The notes under the pieces: generated by a model
The model's input: only the letters and a program-made list of their open reading frames with translations
Database searches by the model: none
What the model was told of the DNA's origin: nothing
Origin: Myxocyprinus asiaticus
Lineage: Eukaryota; Chordata; Actinopteri; Cypriniformes; Catostomidae
Reading direction: 5' to 3'
DNA: 64,000 bases
Assembly: GCF_019703515.2 (NCBI RefSeq)
Contig: NC_059347.1
Span: 22,428,501 to 22,492,500, forward strand
Shown: positions 15,001 through 26,628 of the stretch, one piece after another
Layout of the letters: each line of letters begins with the position of its first letter
Numbering within the stretch: position 1 is the stretch's first letter
Program-made: the position numbers and the translations under genes

Positions 15001-16323
15001 ATCAATGAATTTCATGTCAACACATCAATAGGGATCTAAGGCTACATCTCGGCAGTGCTTTGCCATATTATTGACATTAAACTTTGTATGTGTTATTGTG
15101 ACCACACCCTGACAGCATCCCATAAATTTGGTGACAGCACCCCCCATTGGTCAAAAGTTATAATTCATTGTTTTGTAGTATTAGCAATTTTACCTATGTT
15201 TTTAATGCTGCTTTTCTTAAAGTCATAATCAGTGTCCAGTAAAGCTTCCTTGCATGCCATTGGTGTGCCCGGCCCCATAATTGCTGCTTGCAATATATAC
15301 TGGCGGCCAAAATATTTTAATAAATTTGCTCTTATGGTAAGAAATTTGTACTTTTATTCTCCAGAGTGGCATTCAACTGATCACAATGTATAGTCAGGAC
15401 ATTAATAACGTGAAAAATTACTATTTACAATTTGAATTTTTTTTTCAGAACTTCTTAAAAGAGTTCACATCAAATAAATCCTCCACGTGCAGCAATGACA
15501 GCTTTGCAGATCCTAGACATTCTCGCTGTCAGTTTGTTCAGATACTCAGGTGACATTTCACCCCACACTTCCTGTAGCACTTGCCATAGATGTGGCTGTC
15601 TTGTCGGGCACTTCACACGCACCTTACAGTCTAGCTGATCCCACAAAAGCTCAATGGGGTTAAGATCCATAACACTCTTTTCCAATTATCTGTTGTCCAA
15701 TGTCTGTGTTTCTTTGTCCACTCTAACCTTTTCTTTTTGTTTTTCTGTTCAAAAGTGGCTTTTTCTTTTGCACCTGAGTCTTCTCTTTACTGTTTTACAT
15801 GAAACTGGTGTTAAGCAGGTAGAATTCAATGAAGCTGTCAGCTGAGGACATGTGAGGTGTCTATTTCTCAAACTAGAGACTCTGATGTACTTATCCTCTT
15901 GTTTAGTTGTACATCTGGCCTTCCACATCTCTTTCTGTCCTTGTTAGAGCCAGTTGCCCTTTGTCTTTGAAGACTGTAGTGTACACCTTTGTATGAAATC
16001 TTTGGGGCCTGTCTAGATTTGATCAAAAATTACTTTTTTCAAATAGTGATGGTGCTGTTCTGACTATACTTTGTGATCAGTTGAATGCCACTTTGGTGAA
16101 TTAAAGTACCAATTTCCTTCCGAAACAGCAAAATCTGACATTATTCCAAACATTTGGCTGCCAAAAGTTGATTTGATTGATTTGATTGATTGATTGTATT
16201 TTAACATGTATTTTCTGTCTTTTACAGAGGGCTGAACTCAACACAAATGAAAACGAGGCATCAGCAGCACAGTTCTCAGGAATCAGTACAAAAAAGCAAA
16301 GACGGCGACGTCCAGTTAAATAA
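1..16323 (+). CDS. snapc4: snRNA-activating protein complex subunit 4 (SNAPc 190-kDa, Myb-type), 5' end cut by window
   Basis: SNAPC4 is the DNA-binding subunit of SNAPc, which recognises the proximal sequence element of snRNA promoters for RNA polymerases II and III in the nucleus. Exons read by eye: 1-110 (partial), 338-372, 467-569, 1955-1977, 2089-2232, 2352-2477, 2564-2642, 2745-2826, 2992-3093, 3200-3272, 3383-3547, 3926-4076, 4554-4660, 4851-4945, 6682-6776, 7191-7273, 7920-8429, 8533-8619, 11137-11284, 11396-11466, 11574-11639, 11806-11836, 12013-13796, 16228-16323. Frame is kept across every junction, giving 1454 codons plus stop; the human protein is about 1470. Family landmarks are FMKPYFKDKLTG, HDWEKISNI, the tandem Myb repeats in exons at 3383-7273 (for example KKGPWSKEEDE, KKGPWTKEEIELL), an acidic linker, and the C-terminal ARFLSCFTLPALLATI block in the 1.8-kb exon. 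The start codon lies upstream of the window. Identification is firm; the shortest exons are the least certain. Confidence 0.95.
1209..1330 (+). repeat. 5'-truncated tRNA-derived SINE tail
   Basis: A Pol III B-box-like motif (GGGTTCGAATCC, near 1233-1244) is followed by a pyrimidine-rich tail of the kind seen in cyprinid SINEs. No A box precedes it and no tRNA cloverleaf can be folded, so this is a SINE fragment in the intron between SNAPC4 exons 3 and 4, not a tRNA gene. Confidence 0.5.
1370..1640. repeat. Low-complexity repeat: ACTATGGTAACCATG-type units plus G-rich minisatellite
   Basis: Alternating direct and inverted copies of short units such as CTATAGTAAT, TAACCATG and ACCATGG run into a TAGGGGTTAGG-like G-rich stretch at about 1585-1625. 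A similar AACCATGGTTTTAC unit recurs at 27525-27550. No coding potential is seen. The rest of the 570-1954 intron holds AT-rich sequence and, near 693, one end of a hAT-like repeat (CAGTGGTTATCAAAC). Confidence 0.4.
3674..3890. repeat. Foldback MITE of the GGGATAGTTCACC type
   Basis: The sequence begins AAAGGGATAGTTCACCTAAA and its inner arms are inverted copies of each other: TTCATGGAACACAAAGG on the left and CCTTTGTGTTCCACAAAAG on the right. The right terminal repeat is missing. It lies in the intron between the SNAPC4 exons at 3383 and 3926. Confidence 0.6.
5104..6639. mobile_element. Probable non-autonomous hAT element with nested MITE
   Basis: The 8-mer ACTAGACA occurs directly outside both ends (5096-5103 and 6640-6647), the length expected of a hAT target duplication. 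The inner ends share inverted TTGACTAGTCGACTAG-like motifs. The left terminus appears eroded compared with the right, so the exact left boundary is uncertain. No transposase is seen. It fills most of the SNAPC4 intron 4946-6681 and was itself invaded by the foldback element at 5702-6386. Confidence 0.5.
5702..6386. repeat. Full-length foldback MITE (GGGATAGTTCACCC ends)
   Basis: The element starts AAGGGATAGTTCACCCAAAA and ends with the inverse complement. The two halves mirror each other over most of their length: GGTCCATACAATGCAAGTG near 5829 and CACTTGCATTGTATGGACC near 6235, and GCTCCAAAAATCATA against the inverted GATTTTTGGAGC. It is therefore an imperfect palindrome of about 680 bases, nested in the larger hAT-like insert. 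Confidence 0.7.
8620..11136. other. Large SNAPC4 intron without gene; AT-rich repeat DNA
   Basis: This 2.5-kb intron contains only short open frames with no recognisable domain. AGTGCATGTAAA occurs twice in the same orientation (near 9233 and 10876), and there is an A-run at 10439-10457, so an old, unclassified repeat insertion is likely. No RNA gene or conserved exon was found. Confidence 0.5.
13830..15295. repeat. Block of diverged repeat units in the last SNAPC4 intron
   Basis: Units of several hundred bases recur with the same order of motifs: a phrase like CATAACTTTTGGGCCGT or TAACTTTTGATTAATTTGG, then ATCATGAGAC, GAGTCAAATGATA-like, TGGCCATA and a final GCCATTTTGAATT-like phrase. Copies start near 14037, 14460 and 14728. 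The unit-to-unit identity is moderate, so the array is old. No open frame has coding character. Confidence 0.5.
15301..16163 (-). mobile_element. Internally deleted Tc1-like transposon
   Basis: The ends are TGGCGGCCAAAAT and, inverted, GGCTGCCA, and the subterminal GGCATTCAACTGATCACAA is repeated in inverted form near 16070-16095. On the minus strand a transposase C-terminus remains at 15470-15685, containing DLNPIELLWDQLD with the third catalytic acidic residue of the DDE triad and ending in ICKAVIAARGG. An internal deletion fuses this to N-terminal sequence read near 15690-16010. It lies between the last two SNAPC4 exons and is not functional. Confidence 0.8.
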
Positions 16324-16641
16324 GATTTATCACTTGTTCATACTCCGTTACAGAGAATGGATTACCAATAGCCACAGATTCTGTTAAATTTGTGAATATT
16401 AATTTAGAATTTTTTCAGCATTTTATCATAGAATTTTGAGGGACCAGTTAGATTGTTTTCATTGCATTGAATTCCGAGAGTTCTTTTATACAATGCAGAT
16501 ATTTTGTTAAGAAATTCCAAAATATGTTCTGGCAGTGTTCTGAAAATAATAAGGTTAGAGATTTTGCACTTGACTGTTGTTAAATTATTCCAAAATTATT
16601 GTGTATATGACAGTTTTGTTGCTGTTATCTTTGTTTAGTTG

Positions 16642-16647
16642 AATAAA
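16642..16647 (+). terminator. SNAPC4 polyadenylation signal AATAAA
   Basis: A canonical AATAAA lies about 320 bases after the SNAPC4 stop codon (16321-16323), followed by a T-rich stretch. It is the first good signal in the 3' untranslated region and lies about 700 bases before the CARD9 start codon. Confidence 0.7.
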
Positions 16648-17341
16648 GTTTACTATAGAAGTGTTCCTTTTATTTGTATTATGAAATTTTTCTAAAGCTT
16701 TTATATTAGGTCATAGTTGTAATCCTACAAGAGAATGCAAAAATCTTAATTTCATAATACATGTATGGTACACTGAATGCCAAAATACTGGATATTATTG
16801 GTAATTTGCCAGGTATTTAGTTGTAGATCCGCTTAAGGTTCCATGAATTGTCTTAGAAAACGTGTTAAGGGGTTACACTGAAATAAACGTTGGGTTTCTT
16901 TCTTTGTATCAATTGTTGGCCCATAAAATTAATAATTGGGTAATTGGTGAAGATTTAAGATTATACGAAAATATGTAGTGCTCATAATGTGACACATGAT
17001 TGTATCTCTGTTTTGCTATCTATGTATGCTAAAGATATAAGGAAATTTAAAATCATAATAGAAAAGAAACCTGAATCCTGTTAATTGGATCTTTAGTTTA
17101 ATATTGATGTTCTCATTCATGCAAGAATATTGCATTGCAGTGCAACAATTTGTTGTGTAATAGACGGAAATCAAAAGAACTGAAATGACAACTAGAAAAG
17201 GGAACTTCTGCAGCTGCAGTGCTTGGTGAACATTTCCTTTCTGGGTTTTCAGGCAAGCTGTTTATCTGAGTTAGACGTGTAGTGTACGTTTAGCCTTACA
17301 AGGTGCTGTCAAGCAACACATATCAAGGGACATTTCTTGTC

Positions 17342-19616
17342 ATGTCTGATGGCCTGGAGAAGTTGGAGGATGATGATGAGTGCTGGGCACGGCTGGAGGA
17401 TTACAGAATGCTTCTCATCAAGACCATTGAGCCCTCCAGGATAACACCTTATCTGAGACAGTGTAAGGTTCTGAGCAGTGAAGATGAGGAACAGATCTAC
17501 AACGACCCCAGTCTGGTTATCAGACGGCGAAAAGTTGGTAAGAGTTGATAGACCACCAGTGCAAATCAACTGTTACAGGATTACAAACAATAAGCTGATC
17601 TCAAGTGTCATGTTTTCTCAGCATATCTTATCGACACTGAAGTTATCTGCTTAGACTGCTTGAGGAATGTCTATTTTTTATTGGCTCATAGGGGTGCTGT
17701 TAGACATCTTACAAAGAACTGGACTAAAAGGCTATGAGGCATTTCTAGAAAGCCTAGAGCTTGATTATCCAGACGTGTACCGCAAAATCACCGGCAAAGA
17801 GCCTGCTCGGGTCTTCTCCATACTTATTGGTGAGTATTACTTTGACCATGGCCATAGGCTAAAAGATAGACATGTTAGAATCAGACTGTTTAAGTGGCTC
17901 TGATGACGTTCACCCTCTCTGCGCCCTCAGACACTGCCGGGGAATGCGGGCTCACTCAGTTCCTCATGAGCGAGGTGTCTCGCCTGCAGAAGCTCGCACA
18001 GGACGAGCGGAGGGTGAGGCGCGAGGTGTCTGCGCAGGCGGCGGAGCAGCTGAACACCATCCGCCAGCTGCAGCTGTGCGAGACTGAGTTGCGCAAGCAG
18101 CAGGAGCGCGTGCAGCGTATGCGAGAGGAGCGCGCGCACGTTTGCGAGGAGGCGCGTAAACTGAGAGACGAGAATTACCGACTTATGCACGATCTGACCC
18201 GACTGAGCGAGGAGAAGAACTGCGCTCTCATGAGTAACCGTGATCTCCAGCTGGAGGTGATCATATTTTGCAGAATCCAGCTATGTATATCTCAACACCG
18301 GTCTTCATTACATTTGCATAATGGGTAGCTAGCTGACATGAAATTGCAAGCAGTGAAAGCAGTGCCTTGCAGTGTGACATGCTAGACGTATATGATTATC
18401 ACACGTTTTTATTATTATTATTATTATTATTACCTTTTATTAATTGAGAGACTGCATGGAATATTCATGTATTGGGAAGAGCATGTTAGGGAAAAGGGCA
18501 AAGTCAGAGAATTATTAAATAATAATTAGTATTTAAGTACTTTCTCTTCAATTTTTAGTTTGAAACATATGTATTAAATTACGACCGCACACATGAGATG
18601 AAGACTCCAGTCATATCATACAGTCATACCTTATAAAAGCTTTTTTTATCTACATGGAGAGGGTCCCCTCATGGGGGCAGCCATATTGACATCACATGAC
18701 CAGCCAAATACTACTTGCTGCCCTGTCGTTGGACACTTAAATACTACTAACCGCCCTATTACTGGAACTTAAACTCATGTATTAATCTGTGCCTGTTCTT
18801 TTCCCCCTTCTGTTTTCGTTTTCAATAGATTGAGAGACTAAAGCACAGCCTAATGAATGCAGAGAGTGACTCAAAGATCCAACGTAAAAAGACAATAACC
18901 TTGAAAAATGCCATGGAGCAGAGGCCCAGTCAGGAGATGATTTGGCAGATGCAGAGAGAAAATGATCTCCTCACTGTCCGTATACAAGAGCTTGAAAGCG
19001 CTTCCAAGGTAAATCTGTTTCAGTAATTCACTGTGGCCATGGCTCTCATTGATCAGTGGTTCTAAACCAGGTGGTCAGGGCCTCAGCAAAAAAGATGACT
19101 TAAAAATTATGTAAAATATTTGCCACTAAAAATCTGCATGTCTACAAAAACAACTGAAACATCTGGAATCATGAAATTAATCTTGATGAATTATCTATTG
19201 GCACTTCCAATTTGAGTAGGGAGGGGCCCCAATTGTATTGGACAGTGAAGGCCCTTGAGTCAATAAAGCTGAGAATCACTGTCATAGACTATAAGCACCA
19301 ATCAAAATAGCTGAAAAAAGGCAATTAATTACAAGAATGCTTTTCCCCAAAGGAGCATGAAAAGCTTGATCCACAGTCCTTGGAGGAATTCAAGCAACAA
19401 AGTCAGGCTCAACACCAAGAACTGGTGAATGATATATACAATATACGCAGAGATCTGCACGATGCAGAGGAGCTACGTGATAAGGTAACCATTCTTTTTA
19501 TACATGCAGACTATTATTAAATAGTTTGTAGATACTGTTAGAGCTGGATTTACAGTCAATTTTATTTTTATTATTAATATGTTATTCTGTGTAATATATT
19601 TTCAGAGAGAAGGTGC

Positions 19617-19670
<54 letters not shown>

Positions 19671-19769
19671 TTTATTTATTTTTTTATTTATTTTTTTATA
19701 ATGGATTTACAGTCAATTTTATTTTTATTATTAATATGTTATTCTGTGTAATATATTTTCAGAGAGAAG

Positions 19770-19864
<95 letters not shown>

Positions 19865-22800
19865 AAATTTTTATTTATTTTTTTATTTATTTTTTTTATA
19901 TTAAATTATTTTCATAATTTGTGGCATTGTGTTTTTGGGAGTTTAGTATCGAGAGGAGAAGGATGAGTTGGAACTGAAGTGCACAATGCTAAAGAAGGAC
20001 TCCAAAATGTATCATGACCGAATGAAAGACATCCTGAAGCAGTTGGAAGAAGTCATCAAAGAACGAGATATGGTAATGTAACAAAATTACCTTCCTGTTG
20101 TTGTCAGAGGGGACAACGGGGAATGTTGGGAAGGTGGAGGGCTCACGTAAAGATCACACCCACAAGAACAAATAAATCAATCTGATTGGCTGATGAATCT
20201 GACAATCTGACTACAGATGCCTATTCACTTACACTGTTGAGGAAATTCTGAAGGCTTGACAGGGTGGAGCTCAGATGTGCTGCTTCAGCTAATGAGCATG
20301 GCTTCAGGCATGCGATTTGTGAAACAGTTGTCACACTTTATTTGTAAGCATTGAAGAATAAATTCTGATTGGATACATTTTTTAATTTTTTTAATTTTTT
20401 GCTATTCATTTGTAGATTAATTAGGAGTGGAAAGCGATTGAAAATACATAGGCAAAAAGGTCAATGAGAATGAAAGGATGAAAGAATATTTATTTATTAG
20501 ACATGTTATGGCAGCAGAGAAGCTTTTCTGGCCCTGAGAAATCACCACTGACTTAAGTCCTCTATGTAGTGTAGCTGCACTAAAGCCAATTCATTGGGTC
20601 AGAGGGAGAGGGGCCCAACCTTGCAACTTTTGTCCCAGGCCCTGTGAATTTAAGCAACATCCCTGAAACTACTTATTGATAGAATATACAACATCATGTT
20701 CTACTGCATATGTTGTTATCATCTTGTGTTTGATCAAGAGGCCAATCTATAATACAATGCAAATATTTACTTTTTATTTGACTGGTCTTACAGTATGTAT
20801 TACATTGAAGCTCATGAAATCATTAGAATTGCTTGACACATCCCTTTTGATAGGCTATTTCTACAAGAGAGGAGTACCATTTGGAGAACTCAAAAAACCT
20901 TCAAGACAAGGACCAGTATCGCAAACAGATCCGGGAGATGGGAGAACGTTATGATGAACTTCAAATCCAGTTGTTCCGAACTCAAGGAGAAGTTCTTGCT
21001 CTTCAAGCAAAACTCTGTAAACAAAAAAACCCAATTCAAGTGGTATGCATGCTTGAAAACCAACCTTTCACTACACAGAGTGAGCCTTCCATGTATTAAT
21101 GGAACAGATGAATCATTAATTTGCCTGAAGAGTTAGGCATCCTGTTAATGTGTCACTCTGACATAGGAATATTATTTATAGGCTGAAAATGTACAGCCAT
21201 TGAGTAAAAGTTTATACAATGTTTTGTATGTTGATGATTACTTTTTTGATCCCTCAGAACTCAGAAGACAGTTCCTTGCCGAGTTCATTTGAGGTAAATT
21301 TTAAGAACATTCTATTAAACAGATTTAAATGCAAACATATTCACCCTTCAGAATTCACTGCAACATTATGTATTCATTTTAGTCATCAACCAGTTTGCTT
21401 ATCTTTTATTTACAGCTGAAAAGTCAGACTAGTGAGGAGGAGTGCAGGAAGAGGTGTGAAAAGGGTAATACTCTCTATTTTTCATCCCATTTCATGCACT
21501 CAAAAAAATAACTCTTTGGGTGAACTTAATTAAATCATGAACAGTGGTTGCACATATTTGAAATTGATTTTCTTAAATTACCATGTAATTTGAACTTAAA
21601 GTTGAGGGAACCTAACTGAATCAAGTAAGCCCAACAATATTTAACATGTCAAAATAACTCAAATGAAACTCTTTTAGTGATATGCTTGCTAGTGATAGTA
21701 AATGTTAGCATGCTAAACACATGCTGTGGGAAACACTACCGAGTGCAACTTGGTCACTATGCTATGGTTAGCATAGCAATTGCTCAATGGATAAAGCAAT
21801 ATGTGGAAAACAGAACATGTTTTGGTCCTCAACAAGTCTAAAGTTCCACTCTTCTCCATGACGGTAACCCCCAAAACTACAACAAAACAGAAAGTCTTCT
21901 AAATCTCAGCATAAAACATCAAACAATAACAAATCTCCCCCTTTAATATTCATCTTGCACAAAGACACATAAAGTAACAATTCATTTTAACATTTACCCT
22001 GTTGAGTCCCATGAAAGCATGCTGGGAACTAGAAATCCTCTGCCCAGTTTCAGTTAACCAAACAAAAAATTTGCCAATGTTGTCCCAATGCAAATGGATT
22101 AAGTAAATGGATTAAGTTGTTGTTTTTGAATCAACTCATCAACTCAGTTTAATTTCCCTTGGTTACATGAATTTGTTTTAGTAATATGAACATGGGATGA
22201 TTGAGTAAAACTGATGATGGTGAAAGTTACTTTTTGTGTGTGTGTGTGTGTGTGTGTGTAATTTGGTTTATCTAATTGTGACAGATACATGTGGTCGGAA
22301 GAGCGATGTCAACAATGTTCTCTTTATTGAACATTGCTCCTTTTTTCCTCACACAGACATTAGTGAAGAGTCACAGAGCCAAACATCTGGGGAGTTCAAT
22401 GTAGGCATCTCTTTTTCCCCCATCTGAAAAAATAAAGGCCTTAATCAAGGGTGTAGATTCCAGGGGGGATGGGGGGGAAGTAACCCTATCAACAGAAAAG
22501 TAGATGTTGATACATCAATGATAGTGGCATGTGTTTTTCATTCCTGCAGTCTTGTTTGTTTCCGGAAAGGTTCTCTGAGGAAGACATCTTAACTACCTGC
22601 AAACTTAGAGGACGATGCAACTTCTATAACAGGAGGTCTTTTATCCTTTTATCACTTCTTTAAATTGATCCAGCACATCGTAGCCCAGTGCATGAAATAA
22701 TCATTTTTGTGTACAAGATTTTTTCTGTCATTTACTAAACTTGATCATGTCTTGGTTCTAAAGAAATGCTCCTATTGTGGTCTTATGACAGGAAATGTGC

Positions 22801-22885
22801 ATTAAGAACCAAAAAGTTCACAGTTAAAGAGAATGTGCAGTCAATCCTGAACAACACTACAGGGAGTGACACAGATGGGATGTGA
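17342..22885 (+). CDS. card9: Caspase recruitment domain-containing protein 9 (CARD9), complete
   Basis: CARD9 is the cytoplasmic adaptor that links Syk-coupled C-type lectin receptors to BCL10-MALT1 and NF-kB in innate antifungal signalling. Coding exons: 17342-17537, 17692-17829, 17931-18256, 18829-19008, 19353-19484, 19947-20072, 20854-21042, 21258-21293, 21416-21464, 22357-22400, 22550-22635, 22792-22885. The sum is 1596 nt, or 531 codons plus stop; human CARD9 is 536 aa. The N-terminal CARD (about residues 8-100) shows ECWARLEDY, SRITPYLRQCKVL and VIRRRKVG. The rest is coiled coil, with conserved NAMEQRPSQE, KDSKMYHDR and REMGERYDELQ. The tail ends in NNTTGSDTDG, as in the family. A downstream ATG was chosen as the start because MSDGLEKLEDDDECW aligns with the family N-terminus; the same frame also has an ATG 39 bases upstream. 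A likely splice acceptor at 17252-17253 suggests an upstream non-coding exon. Confidence 0.96.
19063..19281. repeat. Small hAT-type MITE
   Basis: The sequence opens with AGTGGTTCTAAACCAGG (from 19055) and closes with GAGAATCACTG at 19281, the standard CAGTGGTTCT ends of fish hAT-derived MITEs. Flanking 8-mers agree at only six positions, so the insertion is old. It lies in a CARD9 intron. Confidence 0.5.
19543..19905. repeat. Tandem duplication carrying (TG)n(TA)n microsatellites
   Basis: A segment starting GGATTTACAGTCAATTTTAT is present twice (from about 19545 and 19703). Each copy runs through TATATTTTCAGAGAGAAGG into a TG run, a TA run and a T-rich tail. The first TA run is short and the second extends to about 19861. 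It lies in the CARD9 intron 19485-19946, just before an exon. Confidence 0.85.
22220..22260. repeat. (TG)n microsatellite
   Basis: About fourteen TG dinucleotides lie in the CARD9 intron 21465-22356. The rest of that intron is AT-rich. It includes a repeat-like stretch starting ACTCAAAAAAATAACTC at 21499 and shows no exon. Confidence 0.7.
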
Positions 22886-23139
22886 CACACTGCTTTGGAC
22901 AAGAAATGTGGCCTTCTCTAAAGACATCACATATTTGATGAGAATCCAGTATTGGTTTGCAGCCAGTGACTCATAAAAACCTGACAAATAGGGTAAAACA
23001 GGACTAAAGGCACACCTTAAGGAAAATGTGCTTTCTTTCTCTTCACAAAGCGTATAAAGAAAAAATACATTTATTTTATTGAATATTGATGGAGCAACAA
23101 CATTTGTGTGAAAAGAAAAAATAACAGAATGTTGTTTTA

Positions 23140-23145
23140 AATAAA
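23140..23145 (+). terminator. CARD9 polyadenylation signal AATAAA
   Basis: An AATAAA motif lies 255 bases after the CARD9 stop codon in an AT-rich 3' region, followed by a T-run. It is the first good signal downstream of the gene. Confidence 0.6.
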
Positions 23146-23149
23146 AAAA

Positions 23150-26100
23150 TTTTTTTATTTTTTAAAGGTGCCATGGCGAGGGAGATAAAAGTAAACGCCC
23201 CTAGGGCAAAATTTGTCAACTTAGGCAAATACTTTTTCACTGCAAGATGCTATTTTGAGTAACACATTAAAACAATGCAAAATAACCTCAGAAAAGGGCA
23301 TACAATTCTCTGTTAATAACAATCACATTTTGCATTTCATAACATCTCAAGTATTCTTTAAATACAGTAATCTCCACTGTGATAGGACCAGTAAATGTGA
23401 GCCCACTTTGAACATTTTTCATAACAAATCTATTCGCCCCACTTAAGAAAATTTTTTTGTTTTATGGGGGCCTTTAGCCCCTGCAACAGGGGTGCTTTTT
23501 ACCTCAAATACTATCCTTTCACTTTTTATTTAATCACCCTGAACAAAACTGAGAATGACAAACAAGTATTTAGTATTTAAAATATATGTGGAAATTGATC
23601 AAACTTTGGACATTACACGCAATGATCTCATGGATCAGGAAAATGTTGCAGTGCATAGTGATAAATAGGTGTTAAGGTAAGCACTGTGGTTGTTTTTGTT
23701 GCTGTTTATTGTTTTGGGAGAAAATAAAATCAAAAGTGCCTTTTACCCCGGGGGCCCTTTAGCCCCGTTGTTCCCTTTAATTGTTCTCTAATCTAAAATA
23801 TGTTCAGTCAGTAATTGATATTGCCATGACTCTAATCTGACAAAGTTTCTCTATTTATTTCTTCTGTATATATGAGAGATGATCTGCTTGTACAGTGTAC
23901 ATGATACAACATAGTGCATGTGATTTTCAAAATTGTTTCATAAAATTTCCTTTAACTTTATAACGACATCCAAAACTCACGCCCTTTATTTAAACTCAAA
24001 CGTTTGTTACTTTCTTAATTTATGAGGTTTACAGTAGTAATCGAATGATAATAAAAAATATTATATGATTTTTCCCCCGTATTTTGTGAATTTTCAGCAT
24101 ATGTGCACAAACGTATCACAATAGACTATAATGATTATATGTCATCAGGGGCGGACTGGGACTAAAATGTGGCCCTGGACTTTCTGGCCTAGAGTGGCCC
24201 ACCAAACCCGGCCCGCAACACACCACACCATAACACACCGGCTCATTGATTTCATTTTCTGGCTCAATTTCAAATTTTTGTGTTAAAAAAAAAAAAAAGA
24301 TGTTCCTATTGACTGCTAGTCATGACAATGGGCCCCACAGTGCAACAATTGTCATAATGTTAAAATATATAAAACCACCGTAAACGTGATGAGTGGATTT
24401 TTTAGAGAAAGCACTAAAATAAGCACTTTATAGCTCAGACAAATAGCTTGTCCGAAAACTTTTTTCCCAACTTACAGATGTTAGGTTAAAATGTACATGA
24501 AAGTACAATGGAAAGTGTGTATTTTAGGTGCTGTGACAAGTCAGTATTTCTTCAAAGTTTTTAAATATTTAAATCACTTTTAAACTTTTTTCTAGAATTG
24601 CAAATACACTATTGTCTTAGTTAATATGAGGTTGTGGAAACAAGTATAATAATAATATATTATACATGTACTGTATATGTATATATAGCTATACAAGATC
24701 ATAAAATGTTGTTTCAGATAACTAGAAGAAGAAAGTGTCACACAGCAGGACACTGATGACAATACTTAAAATTTCATGTAATTTACTCACATAAATGTGT
24801 AAATGTGTATTTAAAAAAAAACAATTAAAACAAAGTTGGCCAGAATATGTGCATATATAAATATAAACAAATATAAATAGATGTAAAAAAAATAAACACC
24901 TCTTAAGGTGTAGATCTTTGCAGATTAATTGCTCGTATTTTCACTCTATATGAGTTTGTTGCGTCTTTATATTTGCAGTGTTTTAATGCCTTCCCCAGAT
25001 TATTCTTGAGAAAAAGTGAAAAGCCCAATGCTTTGACAAGCACTGTTTCTGCTATCCTTTAAACAAAGTAAGCCTCAAAGACTCAAATAGCCACAAAGTA
25101 ATACTTTTCATGACTTATTTTCCACATTTTTTTTATTATTCAGCAAGCCGCACTTCAGCTCCCTGCGGTATGAATAAATTATGCAAATTACAATGTACTG
25201 CTCATATCTTTACTGTTTGCAGATTTTAAAATACGCTGCTGTTATTGTATTTGTTGTAACTTGCAGTTATTTGCCATTTTCTGATTATTCAGAGCTCATC
25301 TTATACTTAATATGTTGTCTTTGGTTGTCACCAATATTTTGATTTGTATGTCAAATAATGAGGTCCGGGCGAGGTTCAAAATTAATGCGCTTAAACAGAA
25401 ATGCGTTACAATGTGTAAGTAATGTAATTTCAAAGTCATTGCAGTTTTTCAAAATAAAAGCCATTTTATTGGCTTTATCTTACAGAGATTTTAGAATATT
25501 CTCTCTGTAATGGGGTTGGCACGGGCATGTTGTCACTTGTGTGGACATGTTATGTAAATAAAAGCCAGTGAATGTGAGGCTTTCATGGTGTCATTGTGAC
25601 TAGGTGTTTCTGACGGTGATTCTAACACAATTTCTTCTGCATCATGTTCTCTTCCTGAAAGTAAAAAAAAAAAAAATGGAACAGAATATTATTTGGTAAA
25701 ACACATAGCAAAAAAATGCGTTTATGTTAATGTTACTTATACCCCCTTTGTCTAGGTTTCATCTATAAACACACTGCATGTGCACCAGTAGTGTGTGTTG
25801 TGTTTGTGTGAGTGTGTGTGCGCACGCGTGCGTGAAGCGGATGACAGAACAGAGCGGCACCTCTTGTTCATTCTGTAGCATGCAGCGCATGTGACTGTAT
25901 AATATTTAATTAAATTACATCATTCTGCAGTTTAATGATCACACTTGGCCATATCCAGAGTTTTTTATTTTTTAAATTATTGTTGATATCATCTCAAAAC
26001 TGTTACATCTCATATCATTTTGCTAATTACAGCATTCTGTAATATGGTAACGAAATTAGCAACAAGATGATATTGTACCGTTTACATTTTTTTGGTATCG

Positions 26101-26620
26101 CGATACTTCGTTAGTATTGGTAAACTGTGCAACCCTAATCTATACATATTACCTAGACTTTTTTTCTATAAGTTTTGTTGTGATTTTCCCGTAACTGTAA
26201 TCATTAAGGCCGAAACATACTTCACTCATGTACGCAAACGCGAGCGCTTGGCCAATGCATGGCCAACGTGTGGTCCCGATGTACATACATTACGTGCGCT
26301 CCTGTTGCTCTGCCGGTTACAAACCTGAGACCACAAGAGGGCACTAGATTTTTTAGTCGTGACCAAGGAACCAGTGCTGCGTCCAAAACAAAGAAAATGC
26401 TGCCTGTGTATGGAGGCAGGATGAATACACTTCACTGTGTGATCTGTCCTAAGCCACACTGGTTTTCCATGTTCTTTAGACTCTTTTTCACACACCACCA
26501 AAAGCCTCTCACACACAGTATCAAAGTCAGTCTCATACACCGTAAAACTCTCTAACACAATACAATCAAACAAAATATATTTGGTAATATGTGTGTGTGA
26601 GAGAGAGAGAGAGAGAGTAT
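23150..26620. other. Intergenic AT-rich spacer downstream of CARD9
   Basis: No convincing exon is seen. Repeat traces include two similar phrases, GGGGGCCTTTAGCCCC at 23465 and GGGGGCCCTTTAGCCCC at 23749. Another is a GGGGCGGACTGGGAC start near 24149, a phrase frequent at the ends of fish repeats, and there is also a GT/GC-rich run near 25795-25835. Open frames around 26092-26774 are shadows of the adjacent inverted repeat. Confidence 0.5.
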
Positions 26621-26628
26621 AACTGTAT

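Noticed and set aside
14192..15015. Open frames of 85-102 codons on the minus strand
   Set aside because: They lie within the diverged intronic repeat block and have no conserved motif.
19736..19966. 76-codon open frame rich in Tyr-Ile
   Set aside because: It is the translation of a (TA)n microsatellite.
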